NCBI RefSeq assembly: GCF_010500915.1 | Contig: NZ_JAAAWP010000001.1 | Span: forward strand, 186,001 to 250,000 | DNA: 64,000 nucleotides | Direction of reading: 5' to 3' | Source of the DNA: Alteromonas hispanica | Lineage (GTDB): Bacteria; Pseudomonadota; Gammaproteobacteria; Enterobacterales; Alteromonadaceae | Part shown: in pieces, positions 1 to 10,000 of the stretch | Position numbering within the stretch: the stretch's first letter is position 1 | Layout of the letters: the number at the start of each line of letters is the position of its first letter | Position numbers and translations under genes: made by a program | Notes under the pieces: generated by a model | The model's input: the letters and a program-made list of their open reading frames with translations, nothing else | Database searches by the model: none | Told to the model about the DNA's origin: nothing

Positions 1-1556
1 AGCTCGTCTGGATCATCACCATCTTCAAAATAAGAGTGTGTGCGACTATCGTCTTTTGATAAGGACGTTTTAGACAGCTCATAGGGAATTTCAAGACCTT
101 CTGATGGTATGAAATCTTCATCCTCACTTTCTCGCTCAATGTGCACCGTGTTTTTCGCATTGAACATACAACATTTAAATACAGCGGGCTTATGTATGGC
201 GCGAGCAAGGGTAATTACATTATTAACCGCCTGTTCGAAGGCAGACTTTAAACTAGGATCGTGAAGGTTAAGACTTGAATCTACATAAATACCTTCAGGC
301 TCCCACCTCACTGCCATTCCACCAACCACCGGATAGCGACCCAAGCGACTTATTGCAGAAACGAAGGCTTTTTCGGTATCACCCATACCTTGAAGATAAT
401 TTTTGTAGTATCGGTCAAACTGCGCATCATCGATATAGCGCAACTCTTCGCTCTCAAGCGCGGCCTGTTGTCGCAGATAAGACTTTCTTGAGCTATACAC
501 TACCGTTTCTATATCCTGCCCGGTTTGATGTACCCATGTTGGAATAAGTGGTGTATACACCGCTTCTTTATCTTCAGAAAACACCATGTTTTTTAAAACA
601 TGTAGGTGATTAAGAAAATAATCGCCTCCCTGTCGGCGTTTGGTAGCGTCGTCATCGAGCATGTAGGTTAAAATGTCTGCGAGCATTTTCGGCAAGCCTA
701 AAGACGAGGGAGTAATAACTTTGCTGCCGTATCGACATGACTGCCCAGAGGCCAGTGCATAAAGGGTACTTGCTAAGCCCTGTTCATCAAAACGGGGGCT
801 AGAAAGCGCACCATTTAACTGTTCTTCACCAATAAAATACACATCGCCAAGCCTAGCATTTGTTTGCTGCAGCTCGCCCGACATTAAATCCATTACATTG
901 TTGGTAACGAATTGCCCAGAGGCATCTGTTTGTGCAAATACGGAAGACCCCCAATCTATCAAACCAATACGTTCATTTTCGCCGTCCCATACCAGATTAG
1001 ATGGCTTTATGTCCCCATGTACTATGGGCTTGTCCATTCCTTTTGCCATATATTGCCGCAGGTAGACCAGTATTTCCCCTACTTGAACGGCTATTTTGAC
1101 GATGACTCGCGGTGATAATGGCCCCACGCGAAGACTTACTTTTTCTAAGTCTTCCCCCGGCGCTTTTGCCATGACAAGTATGGACTGCTTTCTTATTTGC
1201 TGGTACTCAATAAAACGAGGAACGTACTTGTGATCGACATGAGACAGCATAAAGCCTTCTTCCTCAAGCCGTTCTCGTATGTGCTGTGGTAGGGTAATTC
1301 GAGAGAATTTAAATACGCGTTTTTCTCCATTAGAAAGCGCGCCATTAGCAAGCGCACCAGCAGGAGATTCGCCAGAAAAAGCAAACCCAAAAGCCCCCTT
1401 GCCTAACAACTCAATATTTATATATCCAAGGCTTTTCAGCTCAGCAATACAAAGGCTAACCCAATCTTTTAGCTTTTTCGCGTCTGCGTGAGAAAGCAAA
1501 TAAATAGATTGTTCATCAGGTATGTAAAAGTGTTTGAGTCCCTTGAGTTGCGACAT
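1..1556 (-). CDS. Ser/Thr protein kinase-like protein (C-terminus cut by window edge)
   Basis: An open frame runs from the ATG at 1556 to the window edge without a stop, giving 518 residues. The kinase fold is visible in order: a glycine loop GKGAFG at residues 52-57, a likely ATP-anchoring lysine K83 (VFKFS), a catalytic loop HGDIKPSN at 180-187 with D182, K184 and N187, and D201 in a DWG variant of the DFG motif. All key catalytic residues are present, so activity is plausible. After about residue 330 comes a region of roughly 190 or more residues that I do not recognise, rich in charged residues at its end. No signal peptide or membrane helix is visible, so it is probably cytoplasmic. It starts 3 bp after the rlmJ stop on the same strand, which suggests co-transcription. 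Substrate unknown. Confidence 0.8.
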   Translation of the reverse strand, partial: MSQLKGLKHFYIPDEQSIYLLSHADAKKLKDWVSLCIAELKSLGYINIELLGKGAFGFAFSGESPAGALANGALSNGEKRVFKFSRITLPQHIRERLEEEGFMLSHVDHKYVPRFIEYQQIRKQSILVMAKAPGEDLEKVSLRVGPLSPRVIVKIAVQVGEILVYLRQYMAKGMDKPIVHGDIKPSNLVWDGENERIGLIDWGSSVFAQTDASGQFVTNNVMDLMSGELQQTNARLGDVYFIGEEQLNGALSSPRFDEQGLASTLYALASGQSCRYGSKVITPSSLGLPKMLADILTYMLDDDATKRRQGGDYFLNHLHVLKNMVFSEDKEAVYTPLIPTWVHQTGQDIETVVYSSRKSYLRQQAALESEELRYIDDAQFDRYYKNYLQGMGDTEKAFVSAISRLGRYPVVGGMAVRWEPEGIYVDSSLNLHDPSLKSAFEQAVNNVITLARAIHKPAVFKCCMFNAKNTVHIERESEDEDFIPSEGLEIPYELSKTSLSKDDSRTHSYFEDGDDPDE

Positions 1557-1558
1557 AG

Positions 1559-2410
1559 TTAATTATCTTTATTGACCCAAGTAACACTGCTACTGCTCTG
1601 TTCTCCCATGTGTTGCGTCACTTCAAGCATTGCTTCACTAAGCTGTGTGTCAAGCTGCCAAGCAGGGTTTAACACCATTACTCCTGAGCCGTACATGCCC
1701 GCATCATGAGTATTTTCAGCAATTTGCATTTCAGCTTTAAAACAGGGCACCTGCAACTCGCTTAGCTTTTCACACATTGCTTCACTAGCGCCATGCTTGT
1801 TGCCAGAACGGGCCGAAAGCAAAGGATACCAGATAACAATTTGAGCCTGCTGCCATCGCTTCAGCACTCGTTCTACGTTTGTAACAACATCTTCATATTC
1901 ATTCGCCCTTTCATAAGGAGGGTCAATTAATATTGCACCTCTATTAGGCTTAGGTGGAGTGAGAGCAATGAGCCCTTCAAAGCCATCGCGCTTATGGGAA
2001 TGGGCGTTGCTGCTGGCATAAGCAGCAATATTTGATTCTAATTTTGCGAACTCCCCAGGGTGAAGCTCCATAGCGTGCAGCACATCACTCTCTCTTTTTA
2101 ACTCTGCACTAATAACGGGTGAGCCTGGGTAAGCATCTTTGCTAACAAAAGACTGACAAAGAGAAACATAGTCGTTTAAGAGGGAGCTTTTCGCAACAAC
2201 ATCCTGCAAACTGGCAATACCGCTTAAATACTCTTTATTTTTTGACGATAAATCATCTGTGAAGTCATACAGTCCTGCACCAGCATGAGAGTCGTATAAC
2301 GTAAAAGGCTTTTCTTTCTTTTTAAGCGATTTTATAACGCCTAACCAGCACAGGTGTTTGATAACGTCGGCATGATTGCCAGCATGAAATGCATGTTGGT
2401 AACTTAACAC
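1559..2410 (-). CDS. rlmJ: 23S rRNA (adenine2030-N6)-methyltransferase RlmJ
   Basis: RlmJ methylates A2030 of 23S rRNA using SAM. The protein opens with LSYQHAFHAGNHADVIKH, matching the E. coli N-terminus closely. It carries the SAM-site DSHAGAG and the N6-methyltransferase catalytic motif DPPY in ILIDPPYERANEY. I choose the GTG start at 2410 because an AGGAAAA Shine-Dalgarno lies just upstream and the product is then 283 residues, close to the 280 of E. coli RlmJ. The in-frame ATG at 2437 would add nine residues with no homologous counterpart and has no obvious ribosome site. A terminator for bkdB lies between this gene and the bkd operon. The kinase gene follows almost immediately. Confidence 0.92.
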   Translation of the reverse strand: MLSYQHAFHAGNHADVIKHLCWLGVIKSLKKKEKPFTLYDSHAGAGLYDFTDDLSSKNKEYLSGIASLQDVVAKSSLLNDYVSLCQSFVSKDAYPGSPVISAELKRESDVLHAMELHPGEFAKLESNIAAYASSNAHSHKRDGFEGLIALTPPKPNRGAILIDPPYERANEYEDVVTNVERVLKRWQQAQIVIWYPLLSARSGNKHGASEAMCEKLSELQVPCFKAEMQIAENTHDAGMYGSGVMVLNPAWQLDTQLSEAMLEVTQHMGEQSSSSVTWVNKDN

Positions 2411-2496
2411 AATTTTCCTAGGTAACGTTGCGTTCAATGTATTTCGCTATAATAGCGTTTTGCGTTAACCGAGTACATGACTTACCAAGAGGACAA

Positions 2497-2530
2497 ACAA
2501 AAAGGGCCAACTTCCATTGAAGTTAGCCCT
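2497..2530 (-). terminator. Rho-independent terminator of the bkd operon
   Basis: A 12-bp stem with one mismatch (AGGGCCAACTTC at 2503-2514 pairing with GAAGTTAGCCCT at 2519-2530) has a 4-nt loop. On the minus strand it is followed by a U-rich run. It lies 44 bp past the bkdB stop and before the rlmJ start, so it should end bkd transcription. Confidence 0.8.
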
Positions 2531-2573
2531 ATCGTGTTATCTCTCTTACCCTGAAAAGGTTATTTATGAGATG

Positions 2574-4340
2574 TTATTTTAAATGCATAAGCATCTTTTC
2601 AGGCGAGGTAAGATAGCTCATCCACAAGTTGTTAAACCTTACCATGGTAGCGCCATCAATAATGCGATGGTCTCCTGACCAGTTCACCGCCATGATGTTT
2701 TGTGCCGTCACGTTGTCATTGTCATCGAAGCGAGGAAGCTTCTGAGTTTTTCCAAGTGCAACGATCGCAGCTTCTGGCTTATTAATGACCGGCGTTGCCG
2801 TTATGCCGCCAATTGCACCTATATTAGAAATGCTTATTGTGCCACCTTTTAAGTGCTCGCCTGATACACGACCGGCTCTTGCCTGCTCAATGATATCCTG
2901 CATCTGTACCGCGATGTCAAACAAAGACAATCTTTGCACGCCCTTGATGTTTGGTACTAATAGCCCAATTTTCGAGTCTACAGCAAACCCAATATTATGG
3001 TCTTCAAAATAGGTTTGCTCTGATCCTTCATCATTGAGCTGGCTGTTAATAACAGGGAATTCCGTCAACGCCAAAGACATAGCTTTTACGAAAAACGGCA
3101 TAAAGCTGAGTTTCACATTTTTCTTTTCAAACTCAGGCTTCAAGTTTTTGCGAAGTGCAATCAAGTTGTCCATCACGACTTCGTCGCTTACCGTAAAGTG
3201 CGGAATGGTGTAAACCGACGCTGCCATTTGCTTAGCCATTGCTGATTGAATGCCGCGTACTTTTTCTACGCGTGTACCACCTGTGGCTTGGTTGTTATTA
3301 GAATTAGCACTAGTTACTTGTTGAGATGATGTCCCACTCTTCAATTCGTAGGTATTACTTGCATGTGATCTCGTATTCTCTGATACCGCATCCTGCGATG
3401 CCTTTGCCAGTTCAAGAACATCGGTTTTTAATATTCGACCTTTTTTACCAGAGCCCGATACTTCGGATAAATCCAAGTCTTGCTCGCGAGCAATACGTCT
3501 AACGGCCGGACTTGCCAAAACTCTTCCCGGGATAGCAATAGGCGGCTCGAATTCCCCATCCTTCCATTTAGCTTCGGTTTCTAGACGAGCTGCGGCTTTG
3601 CTTTTTGTCGATGCCTTATTTGAAGAAACGCTATTGGCCTGCTGTTCTTTTGCTACTTCAGGCGCACTAAGTTCTGACTCACTGAGCTCTGACCCACTGA
3701 GATTTGTTCCGCTGCGCTCTACCATCAGTGCAAACAAGGGTGTGTGTACTTTGGCAATGTCGCCCTGAGCGTGATAGAGCTTGTGAACAGTGCCGGCATT
3801 TTTGGCTGGAATTTCTACCACGGCTTTGTCTGTCATTACTTCAACAACGGCCTGGTCTTCTTCAATACTGTCGCCTTCTTGAACGTTCCACTTCACTATT
3901 TCACATTCAACGATACCTTCTCCGATATCTGGCAAAATAAAATCTTCAATGGCGCTAGTTGAAGATGAAGCCCGCGTTTCGCCTACATTCGAGTTTTCGG
4001 AGCCCGAATTTTCCGAAGCGGTATTCTGTGGCTTATCATCAGTCGATGTTAGGTTTGCTCTTGCGTCTTCAGACTCAACACTATCTGCACTAATAGACGA
4101 GTCATCTGTGACCATGGCAAAAAGAGGCTCGTGTACCTTTGCAATATCACCAACAGCGTAATACAGCTTCTTTACCGTACCGGCGTGCATGGCCGGAATT
4201 TGCACTGTCGCCTTGTCCGTCATCACTTCAGCAACCGGCTGATCTTCTTCAATATGTTCGCCTTCACTAACAAGCCACTCAAGCAACTCGCATTCAACGA
4301 TACCTTCACCAATGTCGGGTAAAATAAATTCAATTGTCAC
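2574..4340 (-). CDS. bkdB: Branched-chain 2-oxoacid dehydrogenase E2 (dihydrolipoyl transacylase)
   Basis: This is the E2 core of the branched-chain 2-oxoacid dehydrogenase complex. It moves the acyl group from E1 to CoA through a lipoyl arm. In order there are two lipoyl domains (about residues 3-78 and 133-210), each with the MTDKA lipoylation motif, and Ala/Ser/Glu-rich linkers. An E3/E1-binding domain follows near 270-310 (VLASPAVRRIAREQDLDLSEV). The catalytic acyltransferase domain ends with the HRIIDGA active-site motif. At 588 residues it is longer than single-lipoyl family members because of the duplicated lipoyl domain. It begins 17 bp after the E1 beta stop, so it is the last gene of an E1alpha-E1beta-E2 operon. 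No E3 (lpd) gene is present here, so E3 is presumably shared from another locus. The lipoyl copies are near-identical over VMTDKA(T/V)V, which could allow recombination. Confidence 0.93.
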   Translation of the reverse strand: MTIEFILPDIGEGIVECELLEWLVSEGEHIEEDQPVAEVMTDKATVQIPAMHAGTVKKLYYAVGDIAKVHEPLFAMVTDDSSISADSVESEDARANLTSTDDKPQNTASENSGSENSNVGETRASSSTSAIEDFILPDIGEGIVECEIVKWNVQEGDSIEEDQAVVEVMTDKAVVEIPAKNAGTVHKLYHAQGDIAKVHTPLFALMVERSGTNLSGSELSESELSAPEVAKEQQANSVSSNKASTKSKAAARLETEAKWKDGEFEPPIAIPGRVLASPAVRRIAREQDLDLSEVSGSGKKGRILKTDVLELAKASQDAVSENTRSHASNTYELKSGTSSQQVTSANSNNNQATGGTRVEKVRGIQSAMAKQMAASVYTIPHFTVSDEVVMDNLIALRKNLKPEFEKKNVKLSFMPFFVKAMSLALTEFPVINSQLNDEGSEQTYFEDHNIGFAVDSKIGLLVPNIKGVQRLSLFDIAVQMQDIIEQARAGRVSGEHLKGGTISISNIGAIGGITATPVINKPEAAIVALGKTQKLPRFDDNDNVTAQNIMAVNWSGDHRIIDGATMVRFNNLWMSYLTSPEKMLMHLK

Positions 4341-4357
4341 TGCTACTTCTCCCGTTA

Positions 4358-5335
4358 TTAATAGTGAAGCGTACGCTTGATAGCTTCATACGTTTTTGTT
4401 TCATCAGGCATGTATTCTTTTTCATGCGCAAGAGGATATGGCGTATCCAAACCGCACACCCTAGCGATAGGTGCTTCTAGGTAAAGAAAGCAACGCTCTT
4501 GAATACTGGCAGCTATTTCACTAGCGAAGCCGCCTGTCAGAGGCGCTTCATGATTTATTAATAAGCGCCCTGTTTTCATTACAGACTGCATCACAGTGTC
4601 CACATCCCAGGGTAGAATGCTTCTTAAATCTACGATTTCGCAAGAAACGCCATCTTCTAAGGCCATGTCCGCAGCTTTTTGTAGAATTTCGATTTGAGCA
4701 CCCCAGCCTAGTAAGGTAATGTCATTACCTTCTTGAACAATATCCGCTTTCCCTAACGGTAATTCGTAATCATCTTCTGGCACATCGGCCACAGACGCAC
4801 GGTAAAGTCGCTTTGGCTCCATAAATAGCACGGGGTTTTTATCTCTGATAGACGCAAGAAGAAGACCTTTCGCATGATACGGATCTCTTGGAACGACGAT
4901 TTTCAGACCCGGACAGTGAGCAAAAAATGCTTCCGGCGACTGACTGTGGTAAAGCCCTCCTGCAATTCCACCACCATAAGGCGTGCGAATAGTGAGAGAG
5001 CCAACATCAAATTGGCTTCCTGAGCGATAGCGCCATTTCGCGGTTTCATTCACAATTTGGTCAAATGCTGGAAAGATGTAATCTCCAAATTGAATTTCAG
5101 CCACAGGCACTGAGCCTTGCGCAGCTAAGCCATTGGCAAAACCGATAATACCCTGCTCAGTAAGTGGGGTGTTGAAACACCGCCCTTTTCCAAACTTTTC
5201 TTGTAAATGGCTAGTTGCGCGAAATACGCCACCGAAATGGCCAACGTCTTCACCAAACACCATTACTTTTTCATCGTCGGTCATGGCAGTAATGAGTGCG
5301 TTGTTTATTGCTTGTAATAGATTCATCTTTGCCAT
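4358..5335 (-). CDS. bkdA2: Branched-chain 2-oxoacid dehydrogenase E1, beta subunit
   Basis: Thiamine-diphosphate-dependent decarboxylase subunit of the branched-chain 2-oxoacid dehydrogenase. Its 325 residues are the usual length. Visible family motifs include [16 protein letters not shown] near the N-terminus, [33 protein letters not shown] (pyrimidine domain) and [28 protein letters not shown]. The C-terminal transketolase domain contains [20 protein letters not shown]. The ATG overlaps the alpha-subunit stop by one base (TAATG), showing translational coupling and hence equal subunit amounts for the alpha2beta2 heterotetramer. The closeness to eukaryotic BCKDHB-type rather than pyruvate-specific E1 supports a branched-chain substrate. 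Exact substrate range cannot be read from sequence. Confidence 0.92.
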   Translation of the reverse strand: MAKMNLLQAINNALITAMTDDEKVMVFGEDVGHFGGVFRATSHLQEKFGKGRCFNTPLTEQGIIGFANGLAAQGSVPVAEIQFGDYIFPAFDQIVNETAKWRYRSGSQFDVGSLTIRTPYGGGIAGGLYHSQSPEAFFAHCPGLKIVVPRDPYHAKGLLLASIRDKNPVLFMEPKRLYRASVADVPEDDYELPLGKADIVQEGNDITLLGWGAQIEILQKAADMALEDGVSCEIVDLRSILPWDVDTVMQSVMKTGRLLINHEAPLTGGFASEIAASIQERCFLYLEAPIARVCGLDTPYPLAHEKEYMPDETKTYEAIKRTLHY

Positions 5336-6522
5336 TATTTCACTCTCCCTGATGTTTTAGGGTATCTCTTGGGGTACTTCTTAATGTGCGCTTTTAGTGC
5401 GGTGAGTTGCTCTTTTAAATGCCAAGGTGGTGTATCGTAAACATCTTCAATAATGTCATCGATAGCACATACATCTGTTTTTTCGCAGGCTTTCATTGCA
5501 GCTAACACATCTTGTCTGGCCTGCTCTACGCGCTTGTCGTTTTCTGTTTTATCAAACCAGCCTTTACCCTCCAACCAGTTTGCCATTCGAGTGATGGGAT
5601 CCTTCGCTCTCCACTTGTCTTCTTCATCTCTTGAACGATATCCCGTAGGGTCGTCTGAGGTAGAGTGCGCTGCTAAGCGATAAGTCATCGCTTCAATAAG
5701 GACTGGACACTTTTCTTCAATAGCTAACGCGCGCGCTTCCTTAGTTGCCGCATACACAGCCAGCGGATCATTACCGTCCACTCTTATTGTTTTAATACCG
5801 TAGCCCAACCCACGAGATGCAATACCATCGCCAGCAAACTGCTCTTCTGCGGGCGTTGAAATAGCATAGCCATTGTTACGGCAGAAAAAGATGACTGGGC
5901 AATTCAACACTGCAGCCATATTGAGGCCAGCATGAAAATCACCTTCAGACGCGGCACCCTCTCCGAAATAGCATATTGTCACAACGTCTTTACCCGACAT
6001 TTTTTGCCCATATGCATAGCCCGACGCCTGTGGAATTTGAGTACCAAGGGGAGATGATATGGTCATAAAGTTTAACTCTTTATCACCGTAGTGAATGGGC
6101 ATCTGGCGGCCCTTATTCGGATCATCCTTATTGCTGAACATTTGGTTCATAAACTGATTGGTCGTATAACCGCGATAAGCCAATGCACCCTGCTCACGAT
6201 ACTGCGACATAATCATGTCATCTGGAGAAAGAGCTGCTGCGCTTGCGACCGAGGCCGCTTCTTCACCGGTACTGGCAAGATAAAAGCTAATTCGCCCTTG
6301 GCGCTGTGCGCCTACCATACGTTCGTCAAGAACCCGAATGTACTCCATTGTGTTATAAATTTTTAATGATTCGTCTTTAGAAAGCGAAGGCTCAACAGCA
6401 CCTTCAATAACATTTCCTTCAGCAGATAAAATCTGCAGCATAGGTATATCAACCACACCATTTTTAATTATTTCTACGTTGGTAACGGTTTTTACATCAG
6501 CGAGATGATTTCTATCTTTCAC
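5335..6522 (-). CDS. bkdA1: Branched-chain 2-oxoacid dehydrogenase E1, alpha subunit
   Basis: The alpha subunit binds thiamine diphosphate and decarboxylates the 2-oxoacids of valine, leucine and isoleucine. The ThDP/Mg motif is visible as [27 protein letters not shown] followed by NNGYAISTP. The family-typical [16 protein letters not shown], which contains the phosphorylation-loop region of mitochondrial BCKDHA, is also present. Its 395 residues match bacterial BkdA1. It is the first gene of the operon, overlapping bkdA2 by one base. The 518-bp region upstream separates it from the divergent subtilase and holds a candidate promoter with a dyad at 6661-6691. Confidence 0.93.
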   Translation of the reverse strand: MKDRNHLADVKTVTNVEIIKNGVVDIPMLQILSAEGNVIEGAVEPSLSKDESLKIYNTMEYIRVLDERMVGAQRQGRISFYLASTGEEAASVASAAALSPDDMIMSQYREQGALAYRGYTTNQFMNQMFSNKDDPNKGRQMPIHYGDKELNFMTISSPLGTQIPQASGYAYGQKMSGKDVVTICYFGEGAASEGDFHAGLNMAAVLNCPVIFFCRNNGYAISTPAEEQFAGDGIASRGLGYGIKTIRVDGNDPLAVYAATKEARALAIEEKCPVLIEAMTYRLAAHSTSDDPTGYRSRDEEDKWRAKDPITRMANWLEGKGWFDKTENDKRVEQARQDVLAAMKACEKTDVCAIDDIIEDVYDTPPWHLKEQLTALKAHIKKYPKRYPKTSGRVK

Positions 6523-6660
6523 GATTTTTCCTCTTTATTTGAGGGCTAATAGCATCAAATTTAGTGAATACCATGCTAGTTGAAACAAAGAGGGAGTGTC
6601 TTTCTCATTAGAATTGAATTTGTTTAAAGGAAGAACGTAGCGACCTATAAACAAGGCTAA

Positions 6661-6691
6661 AAATAGGATACGCATCCTACAAACGTAAAAT
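6661..6691 (-). promoter_or_regulatory. Candidate bkd promoter with dyad inside a 19-bp spacer
   Basis: Read on the minus strand, TTTTAC (-35-like, 6686-6691) and TATTTT (-10-like, 6661-6666) are 19 bp apart. The spacer and edge of the -10 contain the dyad AGGAT-GCGT-ATCCT (6666-6679). A long spacer with a dyad is the arrangement used by MerR-family activators. It would leave a leader of roughly 130 nt before bkdA1. The assignment is inference: the boxes are imperfect and the dyad differs from the LiuR-like box at 44966-44984. Confidence 0.4.
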
Positions 6692-6908
6692 GATTGTAAA
6701 TGTTGTGACAGAGATGAGAAAAATTATTGCAATTGCTAGCCTATTTTTCACCGTAAAAATGCTGGCGATTCCGTTGAAGTTTGTAATTGAATTTCAAAAT
6801 ATCCGCTTTTAGGACGGTTAAATGGGAATATTATTTGTTTTTATTTCAATAATTTTCCTCACCTGTAAATGTAACAAAATATGTAATGTATTTAATTTTG
6901 AAACACTC

Positions 6909-6938
6909 ATGACAATCCTGTGACAAGTGTGCTAATAA
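6909..6938 (+). promoter_or_regulatory. Candidate sigma70 promoter of the subtilase gene
   Basis: ATGACA (6909-6914) and TAATAA (6933-6938) are 18 bp apart, with a TG dinucleotide at 6930-6931 forming an extended -10. The start codon is about 100 nt downstream. Judged from consensus only. Confidence 0.35.
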
Positions 6939-7040
6939 TTATGTTGTTCTAAAGATAGAGGCAGCAATTACCTGCCAGCTTAAAAATAATAAAAGCACAA
7001 TCTTTAGAGTATCGGGGAATAAAACCACAAGAGATTAACT

Positions 7041-10000
7041 ATGAAAAAAACTACCTTAAGCGCTGCAATAGTAGTAGCACTATCTGCTACAAGTGCTGCG
7101 GCGAATGACAGATATGACTTAGATGCCCTTACAAAGGGTTTTGAAAAAAATGCAACTGTTGAGCAATCTGCAATAGCAAACTCTGGCACAACATGGCTTG
7201 TTAAGGCGAAAAGCTCTACTGCTACCTCAGTAGCAGACGTTGCATTGGCAAATAAAGCGGGGTTATCTAACCTTTCTAACCCTACAGATGCAGTGTTCGA
7301 CGCAAACACCGGCCTTGATTTACTTCAGGCGCAAATTGAATCACTAGGCGTTGATGTAGCTTTTAAATCTAGAACAACAAATCTGGTCGCTGGTCTAGTG
7401 ATTGACGGTTCACTACAAGATATCGCAAAAATTAGAACGTTGAGCGGTGTTGCAGACGTACTTCCAGTCAACAACTCTGAACTTCATATTGAAGATAGCG
7501 CGGAATATATAAACGCTACCAGCCTAGTAACAGCAAACGTAGCGAGTGGCCAAGGGATTCGTGTTGCTATCCTTGATTCCGGTCTAGATTATACTCACGC
7601 TGCTGTGGGCGGCCCAGGTACAGCTGAAGCGTTTGCAGAAGCAACTGCTGACTTAGCAGATACGCCGGCATGGCCTATCGGTAACGTCCTAGGTGGTTTC
7701 GACTTCTTTAATGGCGACCCAGATCCAATGGACAACAACAATCACGGTACGCACGTTGCGCACTCTGTATTGGGTGTTGCTCCTGATGCACAAGTCTACG
7801 CATACACCGTGTGTGACCAAAGCTGCCCTGGTGCGGCTCAATTAGCCGGATTAGAAGCGGCAATGGATCCAAATGGCGACGGCGATATTTCGGACCGTGT
7901 AGATGTCATAAACATGTCACTAGGTGGTGACTTTGGAACCAATCGTGGTGGCGCTGTTGCAGAACTCATAGATAAAGCCGTTGAGCTTGGAGTTGTAGTT
8001 GCTATTTCTGCAGGTAACGATGGCCCTACTCCGTTTATTGTTGGTGGACCAAGTACTACTACCAATGCACTTTCTGTAGGTGCGATGACTCACCCTACTG
8101 CTGAAACTGCTGAAATAACAGCGACGCTAGGTGAGACTGCGATTGTAGCTGTTGGCGCGGCGTTCAACCCTGAGCCAGAGTTCTCAATTGATAGCACAAC
8201 GCCAGTGGTTTATGCAGAGCCTGAAACTAATGCAACAGGTTGTGTTGAATACACTGCAGACCTCACGGGTCAAGTTGTATTAATCGACCGCGGTGCGTGC
8301 GGGTTTGTAACAAAAGTAGCAAATGCTGAAGCGGCTGGTGCAGAGTTTGTAATTGTTGCAAACAACATTGAAGGCGATGGTGCGTTCGTTATGGGTGGCA
8401 CGCCAGCTACGCCAATCGGCATCAACTCTGTAATGATTTCAAAAGAAGATGGTGACGCGCTTAAAGCAGCTATTACTGCTGGCGATGCGGCATTTGCTTT
8501 CGATTCTGTATTAGTTGCTAAGCCGGGGGCTATTGCAACATTTACCTCACGTGGTCCTTCAGTAGATGGTTTGTTGAAGCCTGAAATTACAGCGCCAGGT
8601 ACAGCAATTGATACTGCTGAAGTTGGTACAGGAGACGGAACTACACCAATTAGTGGTACATCGTTCTCTAGCCCAATCACGGCTGGTGCAATGGCAATGT
8701 TAGCGGAAGTATTCCCTAACCGTAATGCATTTGAGCTTAAAGCAACATTAATGAACAATGCGAATCTTGATGTCACGCTAGAGCCACGCTCAACTAACCC
8801 TGAAGCAGAGCTTGCTCCAATTAGCTATATCGGTGCGGGTCTTGTAGATGTAGAGAAAGCGTCAAAGTCTGCTACTGCGGCGTGGGACGCCTCAACTAAG
8901 CAGGCTGCCCTTGCATTTGGCCTACTAGGCTTGAATGAGACTGCGTCTATTACTAAGACAGTAACGGTTAAAAACTTCTCTGGTGAGTCTAAGACTTATA
9001 CATTGTCAGATGAAGCTCGTTTCGCTGATGATTTAGCGTCTGGCGCGCTGACAATGGAATACCCAAGTACACTAACGGTACCTGCGGGTCAAACAGTAAC
9101 GTTCGATGTGGTAGCCACTATCGATCCTACTAAGCTACCTGAATGGACACTTGATAGTACGGTTGCTGGCAGCCCAGATGGAACTGCAGAACTAACTTCA
9201 GTAGAGTTCGACGGTGCGCTTATGTTTACCGACGAGTCTGAAGAAACAATGCATCTCGTTTACCACGTACTGCCAAAAGCATACGGTTCGGTAGAGCTAG
9301 GTACAGAGTTGACTGAAAACGGCGTATTGCGCACAGTAACAAATACTGGCTCAGTTGATTTTGATACTGCACTTGTTGCAACTATGATTGACAGCGGTGT
9401 AGATGCTGATAAGCAATTTGATATTGTTAGCACCTCGTTAGAGTATATTGGAGTTGCTGCAACAACGTGTGAAGCCGGTGCAATAGTGTTCACCAATATC
9501 ACGATGCGTGATCCAGTTGCATCACTTCACTCAGCTGGTTTCTTCATGGATGTAGATGTTGATGGCGATGGTGTATTTGACTTCACAGCACAAACACTTA
9601 ACGAGTCTGCATTTGGTCGAGATTCAACTGCGGTTGTAACTTTCACCCGTCCATTTGGCGCACTTTCTGGTCAGTTGTTTGGTACTATCCATGAGCCAGG
9701 TTCAAATGTACTTAGCATGGTAAGCTGTGTTGATGCACTAGGTTTAACAATTGCTGACCTTGGCAACGCAAATGCTACCGTTGCATTCCGCGTTGAGAAC
9801 AGTGCTTTTGACTTCTTCCCATCAGTCGCTTACGACGAAGATTTAGTTGTATCTAACTACTCATTCCCGCTTCTTGACACACCAACAGTGGTAGATGAGA
9901 GCGGTGAAGCAGTAGCGACGCTTGAGCCAGGTCAAACTGCGTTCTTAAACGGTGTTGGAACAGGTGGATTTACTTTCTTAGGCGCTGACGGTGCTGTTGC

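Larger units (their letters stand above)
6523..7040. other. Divergent intergenic region between bkdA1 and the subtilase gene
   Basis: This 518-bp AT-rich region has no convincing gene. It carries the candidate bkd promoter/dyad at 6661-6691, a 9-bp inverted repeat (AAAAATAGG near 6659-6668 and CCTATTTTT near 6740-6748), and a candidate subtilase promoter at 6909-6938. The two transcription units are far enough apart to be controlled separately. Confidence 0.7.

Noticed and set aside
8270..8776. 168-residue minus-strand frame within the subtilase gene
   Set aside because: It lies fully inside a well-supported gene, lacks any domain, and its composition (alanine, proline, serine) is that of an antisense shadow.
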